64,000 nt of DNA from Pseudomonas sp. SG20056. GTDB lineage: Bacteria > Pseudomonadota > Gammaproteobacteria > Pseudomonadales > Pseudomonadaceae. The notes below the pieces were generated by a model. That model was not told where the DNA came from, ran no database searches, and saw nothing but the letters and a program-made list of their open reading frames with translations. Positions 8,982-20,470 of the stretch are shown here, in pieces. The stretch covers positions 2,542,001 through 2,606,000 of the forward strand of contig NZ_CP134499.1 of NCBI RefSeq assembly GCF_031764535.1. Reading direction: 5' to 3'. Position 1 is the stretch's first letter; every line of letters starts with the position of its first letter. Position numbers and translations under genes: made by a program.

Positions 8982-11360
8982 CTACTTCCTTAACGTGGCG
9001 TTGAACCTTTGTTCCAGGGAGGTGAGAATATTTTGCGTTGTGGTACTCACCTCATCGTCATTAAGAGTGCGCGATGGATGCTGCCAGGTCAAGCCAACGG
9101 CAAGGCTTTTTCTATGAGGATCAATACCTTTACCGTGATACACGTCAAATAGCTTGAGGTCGGTCAGCCACTCACCTGCAGTTTCACGAATCGCACCGAG
9201 CAAATCCTGCGCAGGTACGTCCCGATCGACCAGCAAAGCCAGGTCGCGCCGCACCTCTGGGAACTTCGACAGCTCCTGGAACTTCGGCATAACACCCTGA
9301 GTGATCTCACCCAGCACCAACTCAAACATAAAAACAGCCTGATCCAGACCCAGCGCCTTCGACAATTCAGGGTGAATGGCGCCGAGGAAACCGACGACAC
9401 GCCCTTCACGCTCAATGCGCGCCGTTTGCCCAGGATGCAGCGACGGATGCTCGCCCGGTACAAATGCAAAGCTGTCGCCCGCACCTGCACTAGCCAGCAA
9501 CGCTTCAACATCGGCCTTCACATCATAGAAGTCGACACCATCACGAGCGTGCGCCCAGCCTTCAGGCAAGCGACCACCACAAATAACGCCCGCCAACATC
9601 GGCTCTTGCCTCAACCCCTCCAGCTGACCAACAAAGCGCAAGCCGCTCTCGAACAGGCGCACACGCGATTGCTGACGATTCAAGTTGTGCTCAAGCGCTT
9701 TGATCAGGCCTGGCCACAGAGACGAACGCATCGCCGCCATATCTGCGGAGATTGGGTTCGCCAGCATCAGCGGCTCAACACCTGGATTGAACAGCTCGAA
9801 CAACTTAGGATCGATAAAGCTGTAGGTGATCGCCTCCTGATAACCGCGAGCAACCAGCAAACGGCGCAACGCAGGCAGCTCTACTGCGGCTTCAGCCTTG
9901 GCCTGCGGAGCCAGACGCGCTTGCGGATAGCGAACCGGCAAACGGTTATAACCATACAAACGAGCGAGCTCTTCGATCAGGTCAACTTCCAAACTGATAT
10001 CAAAGCGGTGACTTGGCACACCCACCTGCCACTGCCCTTCGCCATCGGCACGAATATCCAAACCCAAAGCCGCCAGCAAACGGACAATTTCCGCATCATC
10101 CATCTTCAAGCCGAGCATCTGCTCGATACGCTCAGCACGCAGCGTGACCGGCGCAACGCTCGGCAAGTGCTCTGGATTGACAACTTCGATAACCGGCCCG
10201 GCTTCGCCACCGACGATTTCCAGCAACAACGTAGTCGCCCGCTCCATCGCCTCACGCGCCAGCTGCCAGTCCACGCCACGCTCGAAGCGGTGCGACGCAT
10301 CTGTATGCAAACCATAAGAGCGAGCCTTGCCAGCGATGGCAATAGTGTCGAAGAACGCACTTTCAAGGAACAGATCGCGGGTCTTTTCGTTGACACCGCT
10401 GTGCTCGCCACCCATTACACCGGCAATCGCCAAGGCACGGCTGTGATCGGCGATTACAAGCGTATCGCTACGCAGGCTGACCTCCTGACCATCAAGCAGG
10501 ACAAGTTTCTCGCCCTCCTCGGCCATACGCACACGGATACCACCGTTGATCTCGGCAAGGTCAAACGCATGCATTGGCTGCCCCAGCTCAAGCATCACGT
10601 AGTTGGTGATATCGACAGCCGCATCGATACTGCGCACATCGGCGCGACGCAGACGCTCAACCATCCACAGCGGCGTAGGCTTGGACAAATCGACATTGCG
10701 TACAACCCGGCCGAGGTAACGCGGGCAGGCTTGCGTAGCCAGAATTTCAACTGGGCGTACTTCATCATGGCTCGGCGTAACTGCAGAAACTACCGGGCGG
10801 ATGACAGGCGAGGCGTACAAAGCACCGACTTCACGCGCCAGACCAGCCAACGACAGGCAGTCACCACGGTTCGGGGTCAGATCCACCTCGATGCTGGCGT
10901 CATCCAGGTCCAGATAGATACGAATATCCTGCCCCACCGGCGCATCAGCCGGCAGCTCCATCAGACCGTCATTTTCTTCACTGATCTGCAGCTCAGAGGC
11001 CGAGCAGAGCATGCCGCTGGACTCAACGCCGCGCAGCTTGGCTTTCTTGATCTTGAAGTCGCCGGGCAGTTCGGCACCGATCATGGCGAACGGAATTTTC
11101 AGGCCGGGCCGCACATTGGGCGCGCCGCACACTACCTGAAAGGTTTCCGCGCCACTGCTAACCTGGCACACGCGCAGTTTGTCCGCATCGGGGTGCTGCT
11201 CGGTGCTCAGCACCTCACCCACCACCACGCCACTGAATACACCAGCGGCCAGCGATACGCTATCGACTTCAAGGCCGGCCATGGACAGGCGGGCAACCAA
11301 GTCGTCGCGGGAAACCTGCGGGCTTACCCAGCTACGCAGCCATTGTTCACTGAATTTCAT
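8982..11360 (-). CDS. pheT: phenylalanyl-tRNA synthetase beta subunit
   Basis: 792 residues, normal for bacterial PheT. Order: N-terminal tRNA-binding OB domain (about 40-150), B3/B4 domain with the editing site (about 210-380), B5 domains, the catalytic-like core, and a C-terminal anticodon-binding FDX domain (700-792, ending TSLEQRFNATLRK). With PheS it forms the alpha2beta2 enzyme that charges tRNA-Phe and hydrolyses Tyr-tRNA-Phe. It follows pheS by 45 bases in the same operon. Confidence 0.97.
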   Translation of the reverse strand: MKFSEQWLRSWVSPQVSRDDLVARLSMAGLEVDSVSLAAGVFSGVVVGEVLSTEQHPDADKLRVCQVSSGAETFQVVCGAPNVRPGLKIPFAMIGAELPGDFKIKKAKLRGVESSGMLCSASELQISEENDGLMELPADAPVGQDIRIYLDLDDASIEVDLTPNRGDCLSLAGLAREVGALYASPVIRPVVSAVTPSHDEVRPVEILATQACPRYLGRVVRNVDLSKPTPLWMVERLRRADVRSIDAAVDITNYVMLELGQPMHAFDLAEINGGIRVRMAEEGEKLVLLDGQEVSLRSDTLVIADHSRALAIAGVMGGEHSGVNEKTRDLFLESAFFDTIAIAGKARSYGLHTDASHRFERGVDWQLAREAMERATTLLLEIVGGEAGPVIEVVNPEHLPSVAPVTLRAERIEQMLGLKMDDAEIVRLLAALGLDIRADGEGQWQVGVPSHRFDISLEVDLIEELARLYGYNRLPVRYPQARLAPQAKAEAAVELPALRRLLVARGYQEAITYSFIDPKLFELFNPGVEPLMLANPISADMAAMRSSLWPGLIKALEHNLNRQQSRVRLFESGLRFVGQLEGLRQEPMLAGVICGGRLPEGWAHARDGVDFYDVKADVEALLASAGAGDSFAFVPGEHPSLHPGQTARIEREGRVVGFLGAIHPELSKALGLDQAVFMFELVLGEITQGVMPKFQELSKFPEVRRDLALLVDRDVPAQDLLGAIRETAGEWLTDLKLFDVYHGKGIDPHRKSLAVGLTWQHPSRTLNDDEVSTTTQNILTSLEQRFNATLRK

Positions 11361-11405
11361 ACTGTCTGTTCTCCTGAACCAATTCGATTACGGAATGCGA
11401 GGGCG

Positions 11406-12422
<1,017 letters not shown>

Positions 12423-12441
12423 TTACAGACTCCAGATACGA

Positions 12442-12505
12442 AATAGGGGAAGAGCTTAAAGGCTCTTCCCCTATTGGTGACGTTTAGCACCGGGCGAGCC
12501 CGGTG
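12442..12505 (-). promoter_or_regulatory. two hairpins between rplT and pheS
   Basis: On the minus strand the rplT stop is followed by a 7-bp hairpin (CACCGGG/CCCGGTG, 12488-12505) and then by a 14-bp perfect stem (AATAGGGGAAGAGC and its complement, 12442-12475). Only a short TTT follows, about 20 bases before the pheS ATG. The second stem could be a partial terminator or attenuator setting the PheS to L20 ratio. No Phe-rich leader peptide is visible, unlike E. coli pheST. Confidence 0.5.
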
Positions 12506-12517
12506 ATTGTCGGGGAC

Positions 12518-12874
12518 TTAAGCCAGTACGGCTTTCGCTTTCTCGACAATCGCAGCAAACGCCGCTTTTTCGTTCACTGCCAGATCAGCCAGAACCTTAC
12601 GGTCGATCTCAATGGACGCTTTTTTCAGACCGGCAATGAAACGGCTGTAGGACAGACCGTTAACACGAGCACCAGCGTTGATACGAGCGATCCACAGAGC
12701 GCGGAACTGACGCTTCCGCTGACGGCGGTCGCGGTAGGCGTACTGGCCTGCCTTGATCACAGCCTGCTTGGCAACGCGGAACACGCGCGAGCGTGCGCCG
12801 TAGTAACCTTTAGCGAGTTTCAGAATTTTTTTGTGACGCTTGCGAGCGATAACGCCGCGCTTAACACGAGCCAT
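12518..12874 (-). CDS. rplT: 50S ribosomal protein L20
   Basis: 118 residues, full length. The highly basic N-terminus ([44 protein letters not shown]) is the extended rRNA-binding tail of L20. It is needed early in 50S assembly, and in E. coli it represses the rpmI-rplT messenger. It lies 25 bases after rpmI in the infC operon. Confidence 0.98.
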   Translation of the reverse strand: MARVKRGVIARKRHKKILKLAKGYYGARSRVFRVAKQAVIKAGQYAYRDRRQRKRQFRALWIARINAGARVNGLSYSRFIAGLKKASIEIDRKVLADLAVNEKAAFAAIVEKAKAVLA

Positions 12875-12899
12875 GAGTAATTTCCTCTATCTTGACCGA

Positions 12900-13094
12900 T
12901 TAACGAACGCGCAGCATGCGCGCCACTTTTGCTACGTCAGACGGATGCACCATGGTGCTACCGCGCAGTTGACGCTTACGCTTAGTGGACATCTTGGTCA
13001 GGATGTGGCTCTTGAAAGCGTGCTTGTGCTTGAAGCCGTTAGCGGTTTTAAGAAAACGCTTGGCTGCACCACTCTTAGTTTTCATCTTTGGCAT
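12900..13094 (-). CDS. rpmI: 50S ribosomal protein L35
   Basis: 64 residues with the typical [20 protein letters not shown] start and strongly basic composition. Structural protein of the large subunit. It sits between infC and rplT, as in nearly all gamma-proteobacteria. Confidence 0.98.
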   Translation of the reverse strand: MPKMKTKSGAAKRFLKTANGFKHKHAFKSHILTKMSTKRKRQLRGSTMVHPSDVAKVARMLRVR

Positions 13095-13154
13095 GTTCGG
13101 ATACTCCGCATTCAGTTGATAAACATAACCGCAAGGCCTGCCGTGCCCTGGTGG

Positions 13155-13703
13155 TTATTTCTTCTTTTTGGGGGCGATGACCATTATCAGCTGGCGTCCT
13201 TCCATCTTTGGATGCTGTTCAACGGTGCCGTATTCAGCAAGGTCACCTTCAACCCGCTTCAACAACTCCATGCCCAGTTCCTGATGCGCCATCTCACGAC
13301 CGCGGAATCGAAGCGATACCTTGGCCCTGTCCCCATCACTAAGGAAACGTACCAGGTTGCGTAGTTTTACCTGGTAATCCCCTTCCTCCGTCCCTGGACG
13401 AAACTTGATTTCTTTAACCTGAATCTGCTTCTGGTTTTTCTTTGCAGCAGCAATCTGCTTCTTCTTTTCGAAGATCGATTTGCCGTAGTCCATCAGCTTG
13501 CAAACAGGTGGCACTGCATCGGCAGAAATCTCTACCAGATCCAGCTTGGCCTCTTCGGCCTTAAGAAGCGCGTCTTCAATTGACACAATCCCAAGCTGCT
13601 CACCTTCAGCGCCAATTAACCGAACCTCGCGTGCCGAGATATTCTCGTTGATCGGGGCCTTCGGTGCAGCTCGTTTATCTTGTCTCATTTCACGCTTAAT
13701 AAT
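13155..13703 (-). CDS. infC: translation initiation factor IF-3, probable AUU start
   Basis: From the first ATG (13688) the protein would be 177 residues. The conserved IIKRE residues immediately upstream are in frame and are coded by ATT ATT AAG CGT GAA. A GGAG site (13709-13712) lies 5 to 8 bases before the two ATT codons. I therefore place the start at ATT 13703 (182 residues; 13700 is equally possible). IF-3 in enterobacteria starts with AUU, which lets IF-3 repress its own messenger. Domains: IF3-N (about 10-80), a lysine-rich linker, IF3-C (95-180). The SD overlaps the end of thrS. Confidence 0.9.
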   Translation of the reverse strand: MIKREMRQDKRAAPKAPINENISAREVRLIGAEGEQLGIVSIEDALLKAEEAKLDLVEISADAVPPVCKLMDYGKSIFEKKKQIAAAKKNQKQIQVKEIKFRPGTEEGDYQVKLRNLVRFLSDGDRAKVSLRFRGREMAHQELGMELLKRVEGDLAEYGTVEQHPKMEGRQLIMVIAPKKKK

Positions 13704-13705
13704 GA

Positions 13706-15628
13706 TTACTCCAAATCTTGGCGACCACGCCGGGAAACCGCCTGCGTAAGAAATTCAGCGAATTGAGTGACGGGCATTGAGCCCAGATCAGCACCTTCAC
13801 GGGTACGCACGGCGACAGTTTTCGTCTCAACCTCCCGATCTCCGATAACCAAGAGATAAGGAACCTTGAGCAAAGTATGCTCGCGGATTTTAAAGCCTAT
13901 CTTCTCGTTCCTCAAGTCAGACTTGGCACGAAATCCGCTTTGATTGAGCGTTTTTTCTACTTCGAGGGCAAAATCGGCCTGTTTATCCGTGATATTCATC
14001 ACCACAGCCTGAGTCGGCGCCAACCACGCCGGGAACGCACCTTCGTAGTGCTCGATTAAAATCCCGATGAAACGCTCGAACGAACCAAGAATCGCGCGAT
14101 GCAACATGACCGGCACTTTGCGGCTGTTGTCTTCGGAAACGTAGCTCGCCTCCAGACGCTGCGGCATGTTCGGATCGTACTGCAGTGTACCGCACTGCCA
14201 AGCGCGACCAAGGCAATCAAGCAGCGTGAACTCGATCTTCGGACCGTAGAATGCACCCTCGCCTGGCAGATACTCCCAAGGCAGACCGGCTTCATTCAGC
14301 GCATTGGCCAGCGCCTCTTCGGCACGATCCCAGAACGCATCATCACCTACACGCTTGGCTGGGCGCGTGGAGAGCTTCATCTTGACGTCGCTAAAACCGA
14401 AGTCTGCGTAAACCTGCAAGGTCAGCTTGATGAAATCCGCAGCCTCTTTCTTGACCTGCTCTTCCGTGCAGAAGATATGCGCGTCATCCTGAGTGAAGCC
14501 ACGCACACGCATGATGCCGTGCAGAGCCCCTGAGGCTTCATTGCGGTGACAGGAACCAAATTCAGCCAGACGCAATGGCAGCTCGCGGTAGCTCTTGAGC
14601 CCCTGATTGAATATCTGCACGTGGCACGGGCAGTTCATCGGCTTGATCGCGTAATCGCGACTCTCCGACTGAGTGGTGAACATGTTGTCGGCGTAATTGC
14701 CCCAGTGCCCGGATTTCTCCCACAGCACACGGTCAACCACCTGCGGCGTGCGCACTTCCTGATAGCCATTCTCGCGCTGCACACCACGCATGTACTGCTC
14801 AAGCACCTGATAAATGGTCCAGCCATTCGGGTGCCAGAACACCATGCCCGGCGCTTCTTCCTGTGTATGGAACAAGTCGAGGCGCTTACCGATCTTGCGA
14901 TGATCGCGCTTCTCGGCCTCTTCAATGCGCTGGATATACGCCGCCAGCTGCTTCTTGTCAGCCCAGGCCGTGCCATACACGCGCTGTAACTGCTCGTTCT
15001 TGGCATCGCCGCGCCAGTAAGCACCGGACAATTTGGTCAGCTTGAACGCCTTGAGGAAGCGCGTATTCGGCACGTGCGGACCACGGCACATGTCGACGTA
15101 TTCTTCGTGGTAGTACAGACCCATAGCCTGCTCGTCCGGCATGTCTTCAACCAGACGCAGTTTGTATTCCTCGCCACGCGCGGTGAACACATCAATAACC
15201 TCGGCGCGCGGAGTTACTTTCTTGATGACGTCGTAGTCCTTTTCGATCAGCTGCTGCATGCGCTGCTCGATCGCCGCCACATCATCTAGAGTGAAAGGAC
15301 GCTCAGAGGCGATGTCGTAGTAAAAACCCTCTTCAATGACCGGACCGATCACCATCTTGGCAGCGGGAAACAGTTGCTTGACCGCATGACCAATCAAATG
15401 CGCACAGGAGTGGCGGATGATTTCCAACCCTTCCTGATCTTTTGGCGTAATGATTTGCAGGGTTGCGTCGCTTTCAATCAGATCACAAGCATCAACCAAC
15501 TTGCCATTGACCTTGCCAGCTACCGTGGCCTTAGCCAGGCCAGCACCAATAGATTGCGCCACCTCGAGTACGGATACCGGGTGATCGAACGAACGCTGAC
15601 TGCCGTCGGGAAGAGTAATGATGGGCAT
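13706..15628 (-). CDS. thrS: threonyl-tRNA synthetase
   Basis: 640 residues from ATG 15628, which has GGAGG upstream and gives the conserved [11 protein letters not shown] start; an upstream in-frame extension to 15829 is not supported. Domains in order: TGS (1-62), the second additional/editing domain (63-225, with [10 protein letters not shown] and the later cysteine/histidine site), the class II catalytic core (about 245-535; [11 protein letters not shown] zinc/substrate site, [34 protein letters not shown] motif 2), and the anticodon-binding domain (540-640). First gene of the thrS-infC-rpmI-rplT-pheST-ihfA operon. Confidence 0.97.
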   Translation of the reverse strand: MPIITLPDGSQRSFDHPVSVLEVAQSIGAGLAKATVAGKVNGKLVDACDLIESDATLQIITPKDQEGLEIIRHSCAHLIGHAVKQLFPAAKMVIGPVIEEGFYYDIASERPFTLDDVAAIEQRMQQLIEKDYDVIKKVTPRAEVIDVFTARGEEYKLRLVEDMPDEQAMGLYYHEEYVDMCRGPHVPNTRFLKAFKLTKLSGAYWRGDAKNEQLQRVYGTAWADKKQLAAYIQRIEEAEKRDHRKIGKRLDLFHTQEEAPGMVFWHPNGWTIYQVLEQYMRGVQRENGYQEVRTPQVVDRVLWEKSGHWGNYADNMFTTQSESRDYAIKPMNCPCHVQIFNQGLKSYRELPLRLAEFGSCHRNEASGALHGIMRVRGFTQDDAHIFCTEEQVKKEAADFIKLTLQVYADFGFSDVKMKLSTRPAKRVGDDAFWDRAEEALANALNEAGLPWEYLPGEGAFYGPKIEFTLLDCLGRAWQCGTLQYDPNMPQRLEASYVSEDNSRKVPVMLHRAILGSFERFIGILIEHYEGAFPAWLAPTQAVVMNITDKQADFALEVEKTLNQSGFRAKSDLRNEKIGFKIREHTLLKVPYLLVIGDREVETKTVAVRTREGADLGSMPVTQFAEFLTQAVSRRGRQDLE

Positions 15629-15829
15629 GGCGCCTCCTCTCCTAGTGGTGACCTCTACCAAAGGCCACATGGGTTGGGATGAGCCAGTAAGCGATTCGGC
15701 GGTATACCCGCCATACAGTGGCAGGAGCTTTTCAGCCAACCAAAACCAAACCGGGGTCACTGGAGGTTTTAAACAGCAATTAACCGCAGGAATGCTTGCA
15801 GAAAGCCGGGCTTGCTGGCAAGAACCCAA

Positions 15830-15860
15830 TAAAAAAGGGCCGCCTAAGCGACCCTTTTTC
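15830..15860 (-). terminator. terminator after tRNA-Val
   Basis: Stem of about 8 bases (AGGGTCGC/GCGGCCCT, one wobble) with a 4-base loop, flanked by A and T runs, immediately downstream of tRNA-Val on the minus strand. It isolates the tRNA from the thrS promoter region. Confidence 0.75.
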
Positions 15861-15869
15861 TACCAAATC

Positions 15870-15946
15870 TGGTAGGCACGATTGGACTCGAACCAACGAC
15901 CCCCACCATGTCAAGGTGGTGCTCTAACCAACTGAGCTACGTGCCT
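15870..15946 (-). tRNA. tRNA-Val (anticodon GAC)
   Basis: 77 nucleotides with encoded CCA. Acceptor stem AGGCACG/CGTGCCT, discriminator A. The anticodon arm CCACC-TTGACAT-GGTGG gives GAC. The D-loop (AGTTGGTTAGA) and T-loop (TTCGAGT) are canonical. Confidence 0.95.
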
Positions 15947-16132
15947 ACGATGGGTGCGCATTCTACGGCCGCGCAAAAAACTGTCAACCTATTTTTTGCG
16001 CTAACTGCCTGAATAACTGAATTTTTTACTGTTCTGCAGCGCGTTTAATATTTCGCACAGGCCACTAGCCGGGCATTTTCAACTCAGGTAGCATCTGCCC
16101 ATTCGTAAAAAATAAAGAACAGAGGTTGCAAA

Positions 16133-17416
16133 ATGGCGCACACAGCTTATCCACAATCCTATTACGCGGCCTCCGCCAATCCGGTACCGGAGCGCCCAGA
16201 ATTGAATGGTGAAGTCGAGACTGACGTGTGCATCGTCGGCGCTGGCTACACCGGCCTGTCTACGGCCATCGCCCTGCTCGAGAATGGCTTTAAAGTCAGC
16301 ATCGTCGAAGCCGCCAAGGTCGGTTTCGGTGCATCGGGTCGCAACGGCGGGCAGATCGTTAACAGCTATAGCCGCGACATTGATGTGATCGAACGCAGCG
16401 TCGGCCCTAAGCAGGCAAAATTGCTGGGAGACATGGCCTTCGAAGGCGGCCGCATCATTCGCGAACGCATCGCCAAGTACAATATCCAGTGCGACCTCAA
16501 GGACGGTGGCGTCTTCGCCGCCAATACTCCGAAGCACATGAAACACCTGGAATCGCAGAAAAAGCTTTGGGAACGCTACGGCCATACTCAGTTGGAACTG
16601 ATGGACGCCAAACGCATCCGTGAGGTGGTGGACAGTGACGTTTACGTGGGCGGCATGCTGGACATGAGCGGCGGCCATATCCACCCGCTCAACCTGGCCC
16701 TGGGCGAGGCGGCAGCCGTCGAATCGCTGGGCGGCGTGATTTACGAACAGTCCCCCGCCATCCGCATCGATCGCGGCGCAAGCCCTGTCGTGCACACCCC
16801 GAACGGCCGAATCAAAGCCAAGTTCGTGGTCGTCGCCGGCAACGCTTACCTGGGCAACCTGATCCCTGAGCTGTCGGCCAAGTCGATGCCGTGCGGCACC
16901 CAGGTGATCACTACCGAACCTCTATCCGCTGAGCTGGCGAAAAGCCTGCTACCGCAGGACTACTGCGTCGAGGACTGCAACTACCTGCTCGACTACTACC
17001 GCCTGACCAGCGACAAGCGCCTGATCTTCGGTGGCGGCGTGGTCTACGGCGCCCGTGACCCAGCGAACATCGAAGCCATCATTCGCCCGAAAATGCTCAA
17101 GGCCTTCCCGCAGTTGAAGGATGTGAAGATCGACTACGCCTGGACCGGCAACTTCCTGCTGACCCTGTCGCGCCTGCCGCAAGTCGGTCGCTTGGGTGAC
17201 AACATCTATTACTCGCAAGGCTGCAGCGGCCACGGTGTGACCTATACCCACCTGGCTGGCAAGGTGCTGGCCGAAGCTCTGCGCGGGCAGGCAGAACGCT
17301 TCGACGCCTTCGCCGATCTGCCGCACTACCCCTTCCCCGGCGGCCGCCTGTTCCAGGTGCCATTCAGCGCCCTGGGTGCCTGGTACTACACCATGCGTGA
17401 CAAGCTGGGCGTCTAA
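16133..17416 (+). CDS. FAD-dependent amine oxidase of the PuuB/PauB type
   Basis: 427 residues, family length. The N-terminal Rossmann dinucleotide-binding motif (DVCIVGAGYTGLSTAIALLENGFKVSIVEA) is followed by GFGASGRNGGQ, characteristic of gamma-glutamylputrescine oxidases and DadA-like DAO proteins. The C-terminal FAD-contact loop is YYSQGCSGHGVTYTHLAGK. The expected reaction is oxidative deamination of gamma-glutamyl-putrescine or a related polyamine conjugate. It stands alone, with an isolated terminator after it, so the exact substrate is open; pseudomonads carry several paralogues. Confidence 0.85.
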   Translation: MAHTAYPQSYYAASANPVPERPELNGEVETDVCIVGAGYTGLSTAIALLENGFKVSIVEAAKVGFGASGRNGGQIVNSYSRDIDVIERSVGPKQAKLLGDMAFEGGRIIRERIAKYNIQCDLKDGGVFAANTPKHMKHLESQKKLWERYGHTQLELMDAKRIREVVDSDVYVGGMLDMSGGHIHPLNLALGEAAAVESLGGVIYEQSPAIRIDRGASPVVHTPNGRIKAKFVVVAGNAYLGNLIPELSAKSMPCGTQVITTEPLSAELAKSLLPQDYCVEDCNYLLDYYRLTSDKRLIFGGGVVYGARDPANIEAIIRPKMLKAFPQLKDVKIDYAWTGNFLLTLSRLPQVGRLGDNIYYSQGCSGHGVTYTHLAGKVLAEALRGQAERFDAFADLPHYPFPGGRLFQVPFSALGAWYYTMRDKLGV

Positions 17417-17434
17417 AGCACTGCTCGCAAACAG

Positions 17435-17461
17435 AAACGGCACCTTAATAGGTGCCGTTTT
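17435..17461. terminator. bidirectional terminator
   Basis: Ten-base perfect stem AAACGGCACC/GGTGCCGTTT with a 6-base loop and A/T flanks, between the convergent oxidase gene and the lipoprotein gene. Confidence 0.85.
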
Positions 17462-17482
17462 GCATTCTATCTTTCGACGGTT

Positions 17483-18175
17483 TTACAGCTGCGCATCCGG
17501 CCAAAGCTGATGCGCCGTACGCAACGCCCGCTGCGCTGCCGCCGTACGACCTTGATCTTGCAGTTCTTGCGCAGCCGTCATCCACGTCGGTTTTAGCGGC
17601 TGCGCCGGCAATTGATTGGTTGGCATGACCAACACCGCCCAACGCCCCGCCTCGCCCCAGGCATCGTCGAAGCTGGCAAAGCTGGTGTACCAACGCCGGG
17701 TATTGCCCGAACGCAGCACCAGTGTGCGCTCGCGCTGGTCATAACCGACCAGCAGCGCAAACTGCGAGCCCGGCCCGCCAAACAGACGATCCTGCATCAC
17801 CAACACCGGATGCCCTGCCGACACCTGTTGCATCAGCGCATCCATATTACCGGGCAAGGGGTAGACCAGCAGATCATAAGAGCGCGCCACCGTTTCAAGC
17901 CCGGCTTGCGCGCTTTGCCCCTTGGCTAATTGCTGAATGCGCTCATCCACCAGACCGGGGCTACTGATCACGCCATGATGATTGAGTAACGCCGCCAACG
18001 CCGAAGGCCCGCCCTGCGCATCACTGAGCTGAAAAAACGGCACATCGGCCAGCTCGACCCGCTCAGGCAGTCGCTTGGTCTCAGGCAGCAGCTGCGGCCC
18101 ACTGGAGCAGGCGACGAGCAGAAACGACAGAGCAAACGGCAGAAGTTTTACTACGCGCACAAACTGAAACATCAC
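17483..18175 (-). CDS. lipoprotein with a degenerate C39-peptidase-like domain
   Basis: 230 residues. A lipoprotein signal peptide ends in LLVACSS (Cys23). Residues 40-165 resemble papain-like C39/bacteriocin-processing peptidases (VPFFQLSDAQGGPSALAALL, later GSQFALLVGYD). The usual DxQCGPAALA cysteine is a glycine (about position 55), and the usual His before the VVVGYD strand is Gln138, so hydrolytic activity is unlikely. The C-terminal 50 residues look like a helical TPR-type tail. It is probably an outer-membrane lipoprotein with a binding role. It is convergent with the oxidase gene. Confidence 0.7.
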   Translation of the reverse strand: MMFQFVRVVKLLPFALSFLLVACSSGPQLLPETKRLPERVELADVPFFQLSDAQGGPSALAALLNHHGVISSPGLVDERIQQLAKGQSAQAGLETVARSYDLLVYPLPGNMDALMQQVSAGHPVLVMQDRLFGGPGSQFALLVGYDQRERTLVLRSGNTRRWYTSFASFDDAWGEAGRWAVLVMPTNQLPAQPLKPTWMTAAQELQDQGRTAAAQRALRTAHQLWPDAQL

Positions 18176-18407
18176 TCACCCATTGGCTTGTTTATGGCGC
18201 AGAGCATAACGATGAAGTGCCGATGACCCAACCTACCTGCGCAAAATGCCCAAACGCCCCAGTGAGCAGCGGCCAAGTCATGTGCAAAACCGAAAACCCT
18301 CTCCAGGCTGATAAACTGCCAAGCATTGCACCCAACTCTGCCCGCACCCGCAACAGCCACCGAATTACGACCGCCGCCTGCACCTGCCGTCAAACAGACA
18401 GATCCCG

Positions 18408-19418
18408 ATGACCGATAACTCTGCACTTACTGCCAACACGCCCCCAACCACGCTTTCTCGGCGCTTCTCCGTAGCGCCGATGATGGATTGGACAGATCGG
18501 CACTGCCGATTTTTCCTGCGCCAATTGTCGCAGCACGCCCTGCTGTATACCGAGATGGTCACTACTGGTGCGATATTGCACGGTGACGCAGCACGCTTTC
18601 TGCGCCATAGCGTGGCGGAATATCCGCTAGCCCTGCAGCTGGGTGGTAGCGTGCCAGCGGATATGGCAGCCTGCGCTAAATTGGGCGAAACCGCCGGCTA
18701 CAGTGAAATAAACCTGAATGTCGGCTGCCCCAGCGATCGGGTGCAGAACAATATGATCGGCGCCTGCCTGATGGGCCATCCGCAACTGGTCGCCGATTGC
18801 GTGAAAGCCATGCAGGATGCGGTGGATATCCCGGTAACGGTAAAGCACCGCATTGGTATCAACGGCCGCGACAGCTATGCCGAGCTGTGCGATTTCGTCG
18901 GCACGGTGCGCGATGCCGGCTGCCGCAGCTTCACCGTGCATGCGCGCATCGCCATTCTCGAAGGGCTATCGCCCAAGGAGAATCGCGAGGTACCGCCGCT
19001 GCGTTATGAGGTGGCGGCGCAGCTTAAGCAAGACTTCCCCGAGCTGGAAATCATCCTCAATGGCGGCATCAAAACCCTAGAAGATTGCCAGCAGCACCTG
19101 CAGACCTTCGATGGCGTAATGCTGGGCCGCGAGGCGTACCACAACCCTTACCTGTTGGCGCAGGTTGACCAGCAGTTGTTTGGCTCCCCCCGCACCGTCA
19201 TGAGCCGCTTCGAGGCCATGCAGAGCATGCGTGGTTATATCGCCGCACACCTCGCTGAAGGCGGCAGCATGCACCACATCACCCGCCATATGCTTGGTCT
19301 GGGTCAGGGTTTCAATGGCGCACGGCGCTTTCGCCAGCTGCTCTCGGTGGACATTCACAAGACCAACGAGCCACTGGCGCTGTTCGATCAAGCGGCGCAA
19401 TTGCTGCAAGGCCGCTGA
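18408..19418 (+). CDS. dusA: tRNA-dihydrouridine(20/20a) synthase
   Basis: 336 residues. FMN-dependent TIM barrel that reduces U20 and U20a of tRNA with NADPH. Signature residues: [14 protein letters not shown] at the N-terminus, [12 protein letters not shown] with the catalytic cysteine, TVKHRIGIN, and the phosphate-binding IILNGGI and [15 protein letters not shown]. The C-terminal helical domain (about 240-336) contains [17 protein letters not shown], typical of DusA. It precedes tal by 41 bases in the same direction. Confidence 0.95.
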   Translation: MTDNSALTANTPPTTLSRRFSVAPMMDWTDRHCRFFLRQLSQHALLYTEMVTTGAILHGDAARFLRHSVAEYPLALQLGGSVPADMAACAKLGETAGYSEINLNVGCPSDRVQNNMIGACLMGHPQLVADCVKAMQDAVDIPVTVKHRIGINGRDSYAELCDFVGTVRDAGCRSFTVHARIAILEGLSPKENREVPPLRYEVAAQLKQDFPELEIILNGGIKTLEDCQQHLQTFDGVMLGREAYHNPYLLAQVDQQLFGSPRTVMSRFEAMQSMRGYIAAHLAEGGSMHHITRHMLGLGQGFNGARRFRQLLSVDIHKTNEPLALFDQAAQLLQGR

Positions 19419-19459
19419 CTCGGGTAAGGTCGGTGCATCTGCAACGACAAGGCTGTGTC

Positions 19460-20386
19460 ATGACCTCCAAGCTGGATCAACTCAAGCAGTTCACCACCGT
19501 GGTCGCCGATACCGGCGACCTCGACGCCATCACCCGCCTGAAGCCGGTTGATGCCACCACCAACCCTTCCCTGCTGCTTAAAGCCGCTGCCATGCCGGGT
19601 TACAGCGCACTGCTGAAAAGCGCAGTGACTGCCGGCAAAGGCGATCTAGGCCTGGCCAGTGACCATTTTGGCGTCGCTGTGGGCGGTGAAATCCTCAAGA
19701 TCATCCCCGGGCGCATCTCCACCGAAGTGGATGCACGCCTATCCTTCGACACCCAGGCTACCCTGCGCCGCGCAGAACGCTTGATTGGTCTTTACGAAGA
19801 AGCTGGGATAGGTCGTGAGCGCGTGCTGATTAAGATCGCGTCGACCTGGGAAGGTATTCGCGCCGCTGAGCAACTGGAAAAAGCCGGCATTCAGTGCAAC
19901 CTGACGCTGCTGTTCTCTTTCGCCCAAGCCCAGGCCTGCGCCGATGCCGGGGTATTTCTGATTTCGCCCTTCGTCGGACGCATCTACGACTGGTACAAGA
20001 AGGCCGATGGCCGTGATTTTGCCGGCGCAGAAGACCCCGGCGTGCAGTCGGTCACGCGCATCTACAACTACTACAAGGCCAACGCCTACCAGACCGTGGT
20101 GATGGGTGCGAGCTTCCGCAACATTGGCCAGATCGAACAACTGGCTGGCTGTGATCGCCTGACCATCAGCCCGGAACTACTGCAACAATTGGCTGATGAT
20201 CAGCAGCCATTGGCGCGCCTGCTCAGCCCAGGCAAAGCTGCCGAAGCCAAGCAGAGCCTCGGCGAAAGCCAGTTCCGCTGGGCCATGAATGAAGACGCCA
20301 TGGCCACGGAAAAACTTGCCGAAGGCATTCGCCTGTTTGCCCGCGATCAGGAAAAGCTGGAAAAACTGCTGACCGCTCAAGCCTGA
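19460..20386 (+). CDS. tal: transaldolase
   Basis: 308 residues from the ATG at 19460, the start that gives the conserved [20 protein letters not shown]. Class I aldolase barrel. The Schiff-base lysine lies in [17 protein letters not shown]; other signatures are [13 protein letters not shown] and [16 protein letters not shown]. It transfers dihydroxyacetone between sugar phosphates in the non-oxidative pentose phosphate pathway. It is followed by a strong terminator. Confidence 0.95.
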   Translation: MTSKLDQLKQFTTVVADTGDLDAITRLKPVDATTNPSLLLKAAAMPGYSALLKSAVTAGKGDLGLASDHFGVAVGGEILKIIPGRISTEVDARLSFDTQATLRRAERLIGLYEEAGIGRERVLIKIASTWEGIRAAEQLEKAGIQCNLTLLFSFAQAQACADAGVFLISPFVGRIYDWYKKADGRDFAGAEDPGVQSVTRIYNYYKANAYQTVVMGASFRNIGQIEQLAGCDRLTISPELLQQLADDQQPLARLLSPGKAAEAKQSLGESQFRWAMNEDAMATEKLAEGIRLFARDQEKLEKLLTAQA

Positions 20387-20426
20387 ATGGCTTGAGTGAC
20401 CTAAATGGCTTAAATGACCTAAATGC

Positions 20427-20455
20427 AAACGGGGCGCTCAATGAGCGCCCCGTTT
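20427..20455. terminator. bidirectional terminator between tal and rssC
   Basis: Fourteen-base perfect stem (AAACGGGGCGCTCA and its complement) with a 1-base centre and flanking A/T runs, between convergent genes. Confidence 0.85.
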
Positions 20456-20470
20456 GTTTAGCCAGACCCA

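Noticed and set aside
15629..15829. 67-residue N-terminal extension of thrS
   Set aside because: The GGAGG site and conserved [10 protein letters not shown] start support 15628; the extension is not ThrRS-like.
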